From Nocardioides dokdonensis FR1436 (GTDB lineage Bacteria; Actinomycetota; Actinomycetes; Propionibacteriales; Nocardioidaceae): a DNA stretch of 64,000 nt. Position numbers and translations under genes: made by a program. The stretch is from assembly GCF_001653335.1 (NCBI RefSeq), contig NZ_CP015079.1, positions 1,984,001 to 2,048,000 on the forward strand, in the 5' to 3' direction. Below are positions 1-7,479 of this stretch, one piece after another. Below the pieces are notes generated by a model. The model was not told the origin of the DNA. It did not search any database and saw nothing but the letters and a program-made list of their open reading frames with translations. Position 1 is the stretch's first letter. The number at the start of each line of letters is the position of its first letter.

Positions 1-1290
1 TCTGCCGGGTAGTCGGGGTCGGTGGCCGCCGAGAGTGAGCATGAGGATGGCAATCAGAGCGTGGGGGTCGCGGAAGCCGTAGGCCATGCGGGTTCGTAGT
101 CGGATGCGCAGGTTGACGGCTTCGGTGCGGCCGTTGGACAGGCCGTGCTCGATGGCCAGCAGGATGGGGCCGCGTTGGGCCTGCACGGTCTTGGCTAGTG
201 CTGCGAACTGGGGGATGCGGCAGCGTTGCGCTGAGGTGATCCAGGCATTGAGCGCCTCGGGGGCCTCGTGGTGGGGCAGTTTGAAGATCGCGCGTAGCCC
301 TTCTTTGAGCTGGTAGCCGCGCCACAGTCGGGGGTCGGTCTGTGCGATCCACTTCAGTTGGGCACTCTGGCTGCTGGTGAGGTTCTCGGGGTTCTTCCAC
401 AGCGCGTAGCGGGAGCGGGTGAGCAGTCGCAGGCGCTGTGACTCCAGGTGCGGTGGTGCGTCCTTAACTGGTCGTCCGCGTCGTGGTGGGTTCGCGCGCA
501 CCGCTGCTCGTGCCTCGCGCCAGGCAGTCAACCGGACCTCCCCGAGGGCGTCGTTGGCCCACTTCACGACGTGGAAGGGATCAGCGGCCTGGATCGCGGC
601 AGGGCAGTTGGTGCCTACGACGTCGGCGATGTAGCCGGCGCTGTCGGCGGTGACGTGGGTGATCTGGGCGGACCGTTCGGGCCCGAGGGCATCGAAGAAG
701 GACTGCAAGGTGGCCTTGGTCTGGCCCTTGCCGGCCCACACCAGTCGGCCGGTGTCGTGGTCGATGACGACCATCAGGTACAGGTGCCCGCGCCGGTAGG
801 AGACTTCGTCGATCCCGATCCTGGTGAGCCCACTCAGCAGGTCGACGCGTCCTTCTACCTCGGCCCAGACACGGGTGATGACCGCGCCTACGGTGCGCCA
901 CGCAATGCGCATCAGCTCGGTGACCGCGATCTTCGAGGTCTGGGTGGCCAACCAGGCGACCTGGTTCTCGAATGCCCTGCTTGCCCTAGCACCATGGCGG
1001 GCCCAGGGCAGGTGAGCTACCACCACGCCGTGCTCACGACACCGCACCCGCGGCGCATCGCCCTGCAGTTGACACCGGATCGTGCCCAGGTCCAAAGCGC
1101 GCCAGTGCCGGCGTCCTCGACCTGCGTCGTAGCCCGGCGAGGGGCGCTGGCAACGGCCACAGCGGCCACGCTGACGAGCTACCGGGCGGACCCGGATGGT
1201 GACCTGCTGCTGTTCCTGCTCGAAGTCAACGCCCTCGATCACGGTGTTCTCACACCCGACAAGAGCACGCCATAAGGTGGCATCGCGCAC
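1..1290 (-). CDS. ISL3-family transposase (3' end outside window)
   Basis: DDE transposase of the ISL3 type, which moves its own element by cut and paste. The visible 430 codons are open and run off the window edge. An N-terminal zinc-ribbon-like part carries cysteines 44, 47, 73 and 84. The catalytic core reads GIDEVSY (D161), ADPFHVVKWA (D237) and NGRTEAVN (E390), with the tryptophan-rich spacing of the family. The start is the GTG at 1290-1288, giving VRDATLWRAL, which fits the usual family N-terminus and has a GGAGAG ribosome site four bases upstream. Start codon and ribosome site lie inside one arm of a 15-bp inverted repeat (1285-1299/1345-1359). The family call is firm; whether the 3' end is intact cannot be seen. 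Confidence 0.9.
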   Translation of the reverse strand, partial: MRDATLWRALVGCENTVIEGVDFEQEQQQVTIRVRPVARQRGRCGRCQRPSPGYDAGRGRRHWRALDLGTIRCQLQGDAPRVRCREHGVVVAHLPWARHGARASRAFENQVAWLATQTSKIAVTELMRIAWRTVGAVITRVWAEVEGRVDLLSGLTRIGIDEVSYRRGHLYLMVVIDHDTGRLVWAGKGQTKATLQSFFDALGPERSAQITHVTADSAGYIADVVGTNCPAAIQAADPFHVVKWANDALGEVRLTAWREARAAVRANPPRRGRPVKDAPPHLESQRLRLLTRSRYALWKNPENLTSSQSAQLKWIAQTDPRLWRGYQLKEGLRAIFKLPHHEAPEALNAWITSAQRCRIPQFAALAKTVQAQRGPILLAIEHGLSNGRTEAVNLRIRLRTRMAYGFRDPHALIAILMLTLGGHRPRLPGR

Positions 1291-1359
1291 GCCGCTCTCC
1301 TGTGCACCTGGTTTCAGTTCCTCGACAGTTCAGAAACCTAGACAGAGAGCGGCGTGCGC
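1285..1359 (-). promoter_or_regulatory. Hairpin able to mask transposase start site
   Basis: GAGAGCGGCGTGCGC at 1345-1359 is a perfect inverted copy of 1285-1299, with 45 bases between. On a minus-strand transcript entering from outside, the arms pair and bury the GGAGAG ribosome site and the GTG start of the transposase. A transcript starting inside the loop would lack the upstream arm and stay translatable. The pairing is seen directly; the control role is inferred from elements such as IS10. Confidence 0.5.
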
Positions 1360-1415
1360 TCATTCACGGCACGCTCAGCCACCCACACATGCATCACAAG
1401 AGCCCGACTCGGCAT

Positions 1416-1459
1416 GACATCTGCGCCGACTGGACGCGACATCTGGGCCGACTCGGCGG
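1416..1459. repeat. Two tandem 22-bp units left of the IS30-type element
   Basis: Units start at 1416 (GACATCTGCGCCGAC) and 1438 (GACATCTGGGCCGAC), with a period of 22 bases. Two related units in the same orientation lie at 2705 and 2727, beyond the other end of the IS30-type element. Confidence 0.75.
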
Positions 1460-1466
1460 GGCGGGT

Positions 1467-2694
1467 TCTAGGTAGTGATGCAACACCTCGATGACTGAGG
1501 AGTTGTGCCATGGCTCGACCGATGCGGCCCAGGGAGCTCGACCGTCCGTTCTGGGAGGCGATCCGTTCCGGGCTGGGAGTGAAGTCGGCTGCCCGTGTGA
1601 CGGGCATGTCGGCGACCACGTCTAAGCGGGTCTTCCGCAAGGCTGGCGGGGTGAACCCTGTTCCTGTGAACCCGCCGGTGGGCCGGTATCTGTCCTGGGT
1701 CGAGCGCGAGGACATCGCAGCGTTGACCCATGCCGGCCACGGGGTCCGTGAGGTCGCGCGTCGTACTGGCAGGAGCCCAGCCACGATCAGCCGCGAGCTG
1801 GCCCGTGGTGCGACCGGTCGTGGGTACCGGGCCTCGGTGGCCCAGTCCAAGGTCGATCGTGGCCGCACGAGGTCGCGGGGGGCGAAGCTGGCCACCAACC
1901 TGCAGTTGCGCAGAGCGGTCCAAGACCACCTGGTCCAGCGTCGCAGCCCCGAACAGATCGCTGGCAGACTTCGACGCGACTTCCCCGACGATCCGGAGAT
2001 GCGGGTGTCACCCGAGACGATCTACCAGTCGCTGTACATCCAGGCCCGCGGCGGGCTGAAGCGCGAGTTGAGCGCGCACCTGCGCACCGGACGTTCGATG
2101 CGCAAACCCCACCGCCGTGAGGCCGAGCGACGCGGCCGGATCCCCGGCATGGTCATGATCAGCGAACGACCCGCCGAGGTCGAGGACCGCGCCGTGCCCG
2201 GGCACTGGGAAGGCGACCTGATCCTCGGCTCGACCGCCTCGAAGTCCGCGGTGGGCACCCTGGTCGAGCGCAGCACCGGGTTCGTGATGCTGCTGCACCT
2301 GCCCGGCGACCACGGCGCCTTGGCGGTCCAAGAAGCGCTCGTGGCGAAGATGGCCACCCTGCCCGAGCAGCTGCGCCGCTCGCTGACCTGGGACCAGGGC
2401 GGCGAGATGGCCAACCACGTCGCGATCGCCGAGGCCACCGGCCTGGAGATCTACTTCTGTGACCCGCACTCGCCCTGGCAACGCGGCTCGAACGAGAACA
2501 CCAACGGCCTGCTGCGCCAGTACCTGCCCAAGGGCACCGACCTGTCCTTCTACGGCCCCGGCCTGCTCGACAACATCGCCTCCGAGCTCAACGCCCGACC
2601 CCGCAAACGCCACGACTTCCAAACCCCAGCCGAGGTCCTCGACCAACTACTCTCAGACCCCATCACCAACCACGGTGTTGCGTGACTACCTAGA
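1467..2694 (+). mobile_element. Complete IS30-family insertion sequence
   Basis: One transposase gene lies between imperfect terminal inverted repeats. The left end reads TCTAGGTAGTGATGCAACAC from 1467; the right end (2674-2694, reverse strand) matches at 19 of 21 positions. The flanks are also symmetric just outside (GGGCGG on the left, CCGCCC on the right), which fits the preference of IS30 elements for palindromic targets. Both ends appear intact, so the copy may be functional. Confidence 0.85.
1510..2685 (+). CDS. IS30-family transposase
   Basis: A 391-residue DDE transposase. Residues 60-100 form a helix-turn-helix with the IS30 signature (REVARRTGRSPATISREL). The catalytic core shows GHWEGDLI (D236), TWDQGGEM (D295) and GSNENTNGLLRQYLPKGT (E329), ending in the usual ARPRK segment. 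An additional N-terminal HTH-like stretch precedes this. The ATG is preceded by a GAGGAG ribosome site. Length and motifs indicate an intact enzyme, and the gene sits entirely between the terminal repeats. Confidence 0.95.
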   Translation: MARPMRPRELDRPFWEAIRSGLGVKSAARVTGMSATTSKRVFRKAGGVNPVPVNPPVGRYLSWVEREDIAALTHAGHGVREVARRTGRSPATISRELARGATGRGYRASVAQSKVDRGRTRSRGAKLATNLQLRRAVQDHLVQRRSPEQIAGRLRRDFPDDPEMRVSPETIYQSLYIQARGGLKRELSAHLRTGRSMRKPHRREAERRGRIPGMVMISERPAEVEDRAVPGHWEGDLILGSTASKSAVGTLVERSTGFVMLLHLPGDHGALAVQEALVAKMATLPEQLRRSLTWDQGGEMANHVAIAEATGLEIYFCDPHSPWQRGSNENTNGLLRQYLPKGTDLSFYGPGLLDNIASELNARPRKRHDFQTPAEVLDQLLSDPITNHGVA

Positions 2695-2704
2695 TTCCGC
2701 CCGG

Positions 2705-2748
2705 GATATCTGGGCCGGGTCGGCGGGATGTCTGGGCCGGGTCAGGGG
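2705..2748. repeat. Two tandem 22-bp units right of the IS30-type element
   Basis: Units start at 2705 (GATATCTGGGCCGGGT) and 2727 (GATGTCTGGGCCGGGT), again with a 22-base period and in the same direction as the left pair. The second unit contains the stop codon of the neighbouring minus-strand kinase gene (2742-2744). Confidence 0.75.
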
Positions 2749-3368
2749 GTGAGGTCGAGGACCAGGTCGGCGCGGTGCGCGGCGGACTCGACCAGCTCGG
2801 CGTTCGGGTCGTCGACGCTCTCGACCCAGGCGCGGGCCTCGGCGGGGGTCTTGCCGAAGGTGACGTGGCGCGCCAGCAGCCGGTCGCGGCGCAGGTCGCG
2901 GTCGAGGTGCACGTGCCAGACGGTGTCGAGCCGGGCCCGCACCGCGGCCCAGCGCGGCTCGTCGAGCAGCAGGTAGCTGCCCTCGGTGACGACCTGGTCG
3001 GCCGAGCCGGGCACGGGGACGGCGCCGGCGAGGGGCTGCTCGAGGTCGCGCTCGAAGGCGGGCGCCATCACCAGCGGTTCGCGCAGGCGCACCCGCGCGA
3101 GCAGGGCGGCGTACCCCTCGGCGTCGAAGGTCTCGGGCGCGCCCTTGCGCCCGAGCAGGCCCCGGCGGCGCAGCTCGACGTCGGCGAGGTGGAAGCCGTC
3201 CATGGCCACCACCGCGGCCCCGGTCAGCGCGGCGAGGCGGGCCGCGAGCGTGGACTTCCCGGCCCCGGGGGCGCCGGTGAGGCCCAGCATCCGGCCGCGG
3301 GGCAGCCGGGCCAGCGCGTCCGGATCGGCGAGCTCGGGGACGGCGACACGGCGGGGCACGGGGCCCAT
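2742..3368 (-). CDS. Uridine kinase-like P-loop nucleoside/nucleotide kinase
   Basis: A 208-residue cytosolic kinase of the uridine kinase/phosphoribulokinase fold. The P-loop is GAPGAGKSTLA near residue 30, followed by VVAMDGFHLAD, the substrate-side motif of this group, then VTEGSYLLL and an arginine-rich lid (DRDLRRDRLLARH). The length matches small actinobacterial nucleoside kinases; the exact substrate cannot be read from sequence. The ATG at 3368 is chosen because an upstream in-frame ATG would extend the protein through the hflX promoter region. It is divergent from hflX, and its stop codon falls in a 22-bp repeat next to the IS30-type element. Confidence 0.8.
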   Translation of the reverse strand: MGPVPRRVAVPELADPDALARLPRGRMLGLTGAPGAGKSTLAARLAALTGAAVVAMDGFHLADVELRRRGLLGRKGAPETFDAEGYAALLARVRLREPLVMAPAFERDLEQPLAGAVPVPGSADQVVTEGSYLLLDEPRWAAVRARLDTVWHVHLDRDLRRDRLLARHVTFGKTPAEARAWVESVDDPNAELVESAAHRADLVLDLTP

Positions 3369-3442
3369 GCTGGCACCCCGCACCCGTAGGGGGGATGAAA
3401 GTCGCTCGTGGTGGCGTTGCACAAGGCATACCCTGGAGGCAT

Positions 3443-5029
3443 ATGACGAAGACACCTGACTTCTCCCTCGCCGACGAGCTCGAGGCCACCGCGGCCTGGA
3501 GCGAGGACGGCCCCGCGGACGACGCCGACGACGCCGGCCTCGCCACCCCGGACGACTCGGACGACCCGGACGACTCGGACGACGACTTCGAGTCGGGCTA
3601 CGCCGACGAGGTCGTCGACCTCGACGGCCCCGACCCCGAGTGGGACCTCGAGGACGACGTGCCCACCGCCGGCGCGATGGAGCTCGCCGAGCGCCACCAG
3701 CTGCGCCGCGTGGCCAGCCTGCGCACCGAGCTCGAGGACATCACCGAGGTCGAGTACCGCCAGCTGCGCCTCGAGCGCGTCGTGCTCATCGGGGTCTGGA
3801 CCTCCGGCACGGTGCAGGACGCCGAGAACTCGATGGCCGAGCTCGCGCTGCTCGCCGAGACCGCCGGCTCCGAGGTGCTGGAGGCGCTCTACCAGCGCCG
3901 CCAGAAGCCCGACCCGGCCACCTACATCGGCCGCGGCAAGGTCGAGGGCCTCGCCGAGATCGTGGCCGCGACCGGCGCCGACACCGTCATCTGCGACGGC
4001 GAGCTCGCGCCCAGCCAGCTGCGCAACCTCGAGGACAAGGTCAAGGTCAAGGTCGTCGACCGGACCGCGCTGATCCTCGACATCTTCGCCCAGCACGCCA
4101 AGTCCCGCGAGGGCCAGGCCCAGGTCGAGCTGGCCCAGCTCAGCTACATGAAGCAGCGCCTGCGCGGCTGGGGCGGCAACCTGTCGCGCCAGGCCGGTGG
4201 CCGGGTCGCCGGCGGCGCCGGCATCGGTGGCCGTGGCCCCGGTGAGACCAAGATCGAGACCGACCGCCGCCGCATCAACACCAAGATCGCCAAGCTGCGC
4301 GGCGAGCTCAAGCAGATGAAGGTCACCCGCGACTCCAAGCGTGCCGGGCGCGCCCGCAACGAGGTGCCCGCGGTCGCGATCGCCGGCTACACCAACGCCG
4401 GCAAGTCCAGCCTGCTCAACCGCTTCACCAGCGCCGGGGTGCTCGTCGAGGACTCCCTGTTCGCGACCCTGGACCCCACCACGCGTCGTACGGCGACCCC
4501 CGACGGCCGCGTCTACACGATGAGCGACACCGTCGGGTTCGTCCGGCACCTGCCGCACCAGCTCATCGAGGCGTTCCGCTCGACGTTCGAGGAGGTGGCC
4601 GCCTCCGACCTGATCGTGCACGTGGTCGACGGGTCGCACCCCGACCCCGAGGGCCAGCTGTCCGCGGTGCGCGAGGTGCTCGCCGAGGTCGACGCGGCCG
4701 CGATCCCCGAGCTCGTCGTCATCAACAAGGCCGACATCGCCGACCCGCTCGTCCTGGCCCGCCTGCAGGCCCGCGAGCCGCACTCGGTGGTCGTCTCCGC
4801 CAGGACCGGGGAGGGCATGGCCGCGGCCCTGGCCGCGATCGAGGCCGAGCTGCCGCGCCCCGGGGTCGAGATCACGGCCCTGCTGCCCTACAGCCGCGGC
4901 GACCTGGTCAACCGGCTGCACCAGGAGGGCGAGATCGACAGCATCGAGCACACCGCCGACGGCTCGCTGGTGCGCGGACGCGCACCCGAGGCGCTCGCCG
5001 GCGAGCTCGCGGAGTACGCCGCCTCCTGA
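3443..5029 (+). CDS. hflX: Ribosome-associated GTPase HflX
   Basis: A 528-residue HflX, a GTPase that binds the large ribosomal subunit and splits stalled ribosomes. After a glycine-rich linker (GGAGIGGRGPGE), G1 reads GYTNAGKSSLLNR, G3 DTVGFVRHLP and G4 NKAD. The HflX N-terminal domain (YIGRGKVEGLAE) precedes these. Unusually, the first 75 residues are a very acidic tail rich in DD and DDSDD runs. The ATG at 3443 is chosen for its GGAGG site four bases upstream; an upstream ATG at 3395 lacks this. It converges on the PhoX-type gene with only 27 bases between them. Confidence 0.95.
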   Translation: MTKTPDFSLADELEATAAWSEDGPADDADDAGLATPDDSDDPDDSDDDFESGYADEVVDLDGPDPEWDLEDDVPTAGAMELAERHQLRRVASLRTELEDITEVEYRQLRLERVVLIGVWTSGTVQDAENSMAELALLAETAGSEVLEALYQRRQKPDPATYIGRGKVEGLAEIVAATGADTVICDGELAPSQLRNLEDKVKVKVVDRTALILDIFAQHAKSREGQAQVELAQLSYMKQRLRGWGGNLSRQAGGRVAGGAGIGGRGPGETKIETDRRRINTKIAKLRGELKQMKVTRDSKRAGRARNEVPAVAIAGYTNAGKSSLLNRFTSAGVLVEDSLFATLDPTTRRTATPDGRVYTMSDTVGFVRHLPHQLIEAFRSTFEEVAASDLIVHVVDGSHPDPEGQLSAVREVLAEVDAAAIPELVVINKADIADPLVLARLQAREPHSVVVSARTGEGMAAALAAIEAELPRPGVEITALLPYSRGDLVNRLHQEGEIDSIEHTADGSLVRGRAPEALAGELAEYAAS

Positions 5030-5056
5030 CGCTGCGAGCCCTGGCGGGCGGGTCGC

Positions 5057-6523
5057 TCACACCCCGATCCGCCCCCAGGGTCCCCAGATCGCGAACGTCA
5101 TGCCCTTGCTCGACTGGATGTTGACGAAGAGCGTGCGGCCGTCGTGGCTGAAGGTCGACCCGGCGAACTCGTCGCCGAACCGCTCCGCCCCGCCGCTGCC
5201 GCGCAGCCGGTTCAGCGCGATGTCCCAGATCCGACCGCGCGGGGTCAGCCCGCGCAGGTAGTTGTCGCCGCTGGAGTCCTCGCACACCACGAGCGTGCCC
5301 CGCTTCGAGGTGGTGATGTTGTCGGGCAGGTCGAGCACCATCGGCCCCGGCGACTGGAAGACGCAGCGCAGCTGCTGGCGCCGGGTGTCGTAGGCCCACA
5401 CCTGTCCCGACCCGTTGCCGTAGCCCGAGGGGTCCTCGGTGCCCTCCTCGGCGGCTCCGCCGCCCTGGGTGGAGGTGAAGTAGACGACGCCGCGGTCGAA
5501 GACCTGACCCTCGAGCCGCGAGAAGTACGCCGCCCCCTGCCCCCAGCCCTGGCTGGCCACGTGGGTCAGGGCGGTCGACTGCTCGGTGGGGGCCGGCTCG
5601 CCGGGCGTGTGGTCGTACTCGACGTCGGGCTCGGCGATGTCGACCCACTCCACGTCGTAGGTCGCGCCCTGCTGCTGCTCGGCCTCGAGGTGGGCGTTGT
5701 CCACGCCTTTGACCTTGAGCATCTGCAGGCGGCCGCCGTCGCGCAGCTCGCCGACCTCCATCGGGTGCGCCGGCGGGCGGTAGCGGTAGAAGCCCGAGGC
5801 GAAGCCGAAGTCGTCCTCGGTCAGGTAGAGGTGCCCGCGCCGGGGGTCGAAGGAGACGGCCTCGTGGGCGAACCGGCCCGCCGAGCGGATCGGCTCGCGG
5901 TCCGACTGGCCCGACCCCGGCTGGTGGCTGACCGGGACCTCGAAGACGTAGCCGTGCGGCTTGGTCAGCGGCACGTTGGAGGTGCCGGTGAAGTCGGCCT
6001 CGACGTCGGGGCCGTTGACGGTCTCCTCGCAGGTGATCCACGCACCCCAGGGCATCTGGCCGCCGGAGCAGTTCATCATCGTGCCGTTGAGGCTGGTGAA
6101 GGAGCCCAGCACCCCGCCCCGGCCGTCGACCTGGATCGTGGTGGTGCCGCCGCCGGCCATCTCGTCGTACGGCGTCCCGGGACCGAAGGCGGGCTGCGGG
6201 TTGTTGACCTCGTGGTTGCGCACCAGGATCGAGGAGCCGCGCGGGCCGCGGAACGCGCCCATGCCGTCGTGCCGGCCCGGGAGGGCGGTGCCGTCGGTGA
6301 GCACGACGGGACCCTCGGTGTCGTGGAACGAGCGGTACTTGAAGCCGCGGGGCAGGTGCAGGCGCACCGTCCCGTCGCGCAGGTCGCGCACCGGGACGAG
6401 GTCGACGGAGCGGGGTGGTCCCGACCGTGCCGCGTCGGCGGGCATCGTGACCAGGCCCGCGAAGGGGCCGGCGGCGGCGCCGGCAGCGCCGGTGCGGAGC
6501 AGGGTGCGTCGGTCGAGGGGCAT
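5057..6523 (-). CDS. PhoX-family (DUF839) phosphatase, Tat-exported
   Basis: A 488-residue secreted phosphatase of the PhoX/DUF839 beta-propeller family, calcium/iron enzymes that release phosphate from phosphomonoesters. The N-terminus MPLDRRTLLRTGAAG is a twin-arginine signal, followed by an Ala-rich cleavage region. WGAWITCEETVNGP is the hallmark Cys-Glu active-site segment, and LVRNHEV matches the family. The start at 6523 has GGAG seven bases upstream; the longer open frame lacks a signal in the right place. A phoD gene 4 kb away suggests this region serves phosphate scavenging. No PHO-type operator was recognised. Confidence 0.85.
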   Translation of the reverse strand: MPLDRRTLLRTGAAGAAAGPFAGLVTMPADAARSGPPRSVDLVPVRDLRDGTVRLHLPRGFKYRSFHDTEGPVVLTDGTALPGRHDGMGAFRGPRGSSILVRNHEVNNPQPAFGPGTPYDEMAGGGTTTIQVDGRGGVLGSFTSLNGTMMNCSGGQMPWGAWITCEETVNGPDVEADFTGTSNVPLTKPHGYVFEVPVSHQPGSGQSDREPIRSAGRFAHEAVSFDPRRGHLYLTEDDFGFASGFYRYRPPAHPMEVGELRDGGRLQMLKVKGVDNAHLEAEQQQGATYDVEWVDIAEPDVEYDHTPGEPAPTEQSTALTHVASQGWGQGAAYFSRLEGQVFDRGVVYFTSTQGGGAAEEGTEDPSGYGNGSGQVWAYDTRRQQLRCVFQSPGPMVLDLPDNITTSKRGTLVVCEDSSGDNYLRGLTPRGRIWDIALNRLRGSGGAERFGDEFAGSTFSHDGRTLFVNIQSSKGMTFAIWGPWGRIGV

Positions 6524-6687
6524 CGAGACTCCAGTCGTCGAGGAAACCGGGCGACCAACGTAATCCAGGTCACAGCATCCGGCCACCCGGGCCGCGCGCA
6601 CGGCAGCGCGTAACGATCTCGGCACGACCGCGTCACGAGGTGGCGTGATCGGCTGCGGAGCCGGGCCGGGTCGCGCAGCATTGACCC

Positions 6688-7404
6688 GTGCTCGGACCAC
6701 TGGTGGTGTCGCGGCGGCGCACCCTGGGGGTCGCGCTCGCGGCGCTGCTGCTCGCGCTCGCGGGGGTCTTCGTGCTCGTCGGCCCCGAGCGCGCCACCGG
6801 GTCGTACGCCGAGAGGTGCGCCCGGTTCGATGTCGACTCCGCGACCCGGGCGGGCGTGGTCACCGGCAGCGGCGACCCGGTGCTCGTGGTCGGTGACTCG
6901 TGGTCGGCCGGCCTCGGCCTGCCCGACCCCGCCGCGTCCTGGCCCTCCCGGCTCGAGGGGCGCGTGCGCGTGGCCGGCTTCTCCGGCTCGGGGTTCTCGG
7001 CGCACGCCTCGGGCTGCGGTGCGGTGTCCTTCGCCGACCGGGTCCCCGCGGCGCTGGTCGGGCTGCCCGCCGGGGCGCTGGTCGTCGTGGCCGGTGGCCT
7101 CAACGACTGGGACCGCCCCGAGGCGGAGGTCCGGGCCGGCTTCACCGCACTGGTGGCCGCGCTCGAGGGACGCCGCGTGGTGGTGGTCGGGCCGGCCGCC
7201 GCCCCGGCGCGGGCGGCGTACGTGCCCCGGGTCGATGCGCTGCTGGCCGAGCTCAGCGCGGCGCACGGCGTCGCCTACCTGGCGCCCCGCGACGTGGCGC
7301 CGGCGTACCTCGACGACGGGCTGCACCTGACGCCCGCCGGCCATGCCACGTTCGGGGACTGGGTGGCCGACCAGCTGGGGCGGCTGCCCCGGCCGAGGGC
7401 GTGA
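6688..7404 (+). CDS. SGNH/GDSL-type hydrolase, membrane-anchored
   Basis: A 238-residue esterase-like protein with one N-terminal membrane segment (about residues 12-32) and an extracytoplasmic SGNH domain. Block I is GDSWSAGLGLP (catalytic Ser), block III is GGLNDW and block V is DGLHLTPAGH (Asp-His pair). The substrate is unknown; members act on acyl or acetyl esters of lipids or polysaccharides. The start is a GTG, with a CAGCAT box six bases upstream that could serve a leaderless transcript. Confidence 0.8.
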   Translation: MLGPLVVSRRRTLGVALAALLLALAGVFVLVGPERATGSYAERCARFDVDSATRAGVVTGSGDPVLVVGDSWSAGLGLPDPAASWPSRLEGRVRVAGFSGSGFSAHASGCGAVSFADRVPAALVGLPAGALVVVAGGLNDWDRPEAEVRAGFTALVAALEGRRVVVVGPAAAPARAAYVPRVDALLAELSAAHGVAYLAPRDVAPAYLDDGLHLTPAGHATFGDWVADQLGRLPRPRA

Positions 7405-7479
7405 CCCGCAGCACCACCCGCCTCCACAGGCCCGGACGGGGCGGCGGGAGTTGTCCCTGCCCGCGGCTAGGGTGCTCGG

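Larger units (their letters stand above)
1..1359 (-). mobile_element. ISL3-type insertion sequence, partial
   Basis: The element comprises the minus-strand transposase gene plus its upstream end. The outer boundary is not certain. A short inverted pair GGTTTC/GAAACC (1310-1315 and 1333-1338) and the 15-bp repeat ending at 1359 mark the likely terminal region. The other end and any target duplication are outside the window. Confidence 0.65.

Noticed and set aside
1416..2748. 22-bp units as a CRISPR array
   Set aside because: Units are directly adjacent without spacers and only two occur per side; no cas gene is present.
1..2748. Composite transposon formed by the two insertion sequences
   Set aside because: The elements belong to different families and lie side by side with no cargo between matching copies.
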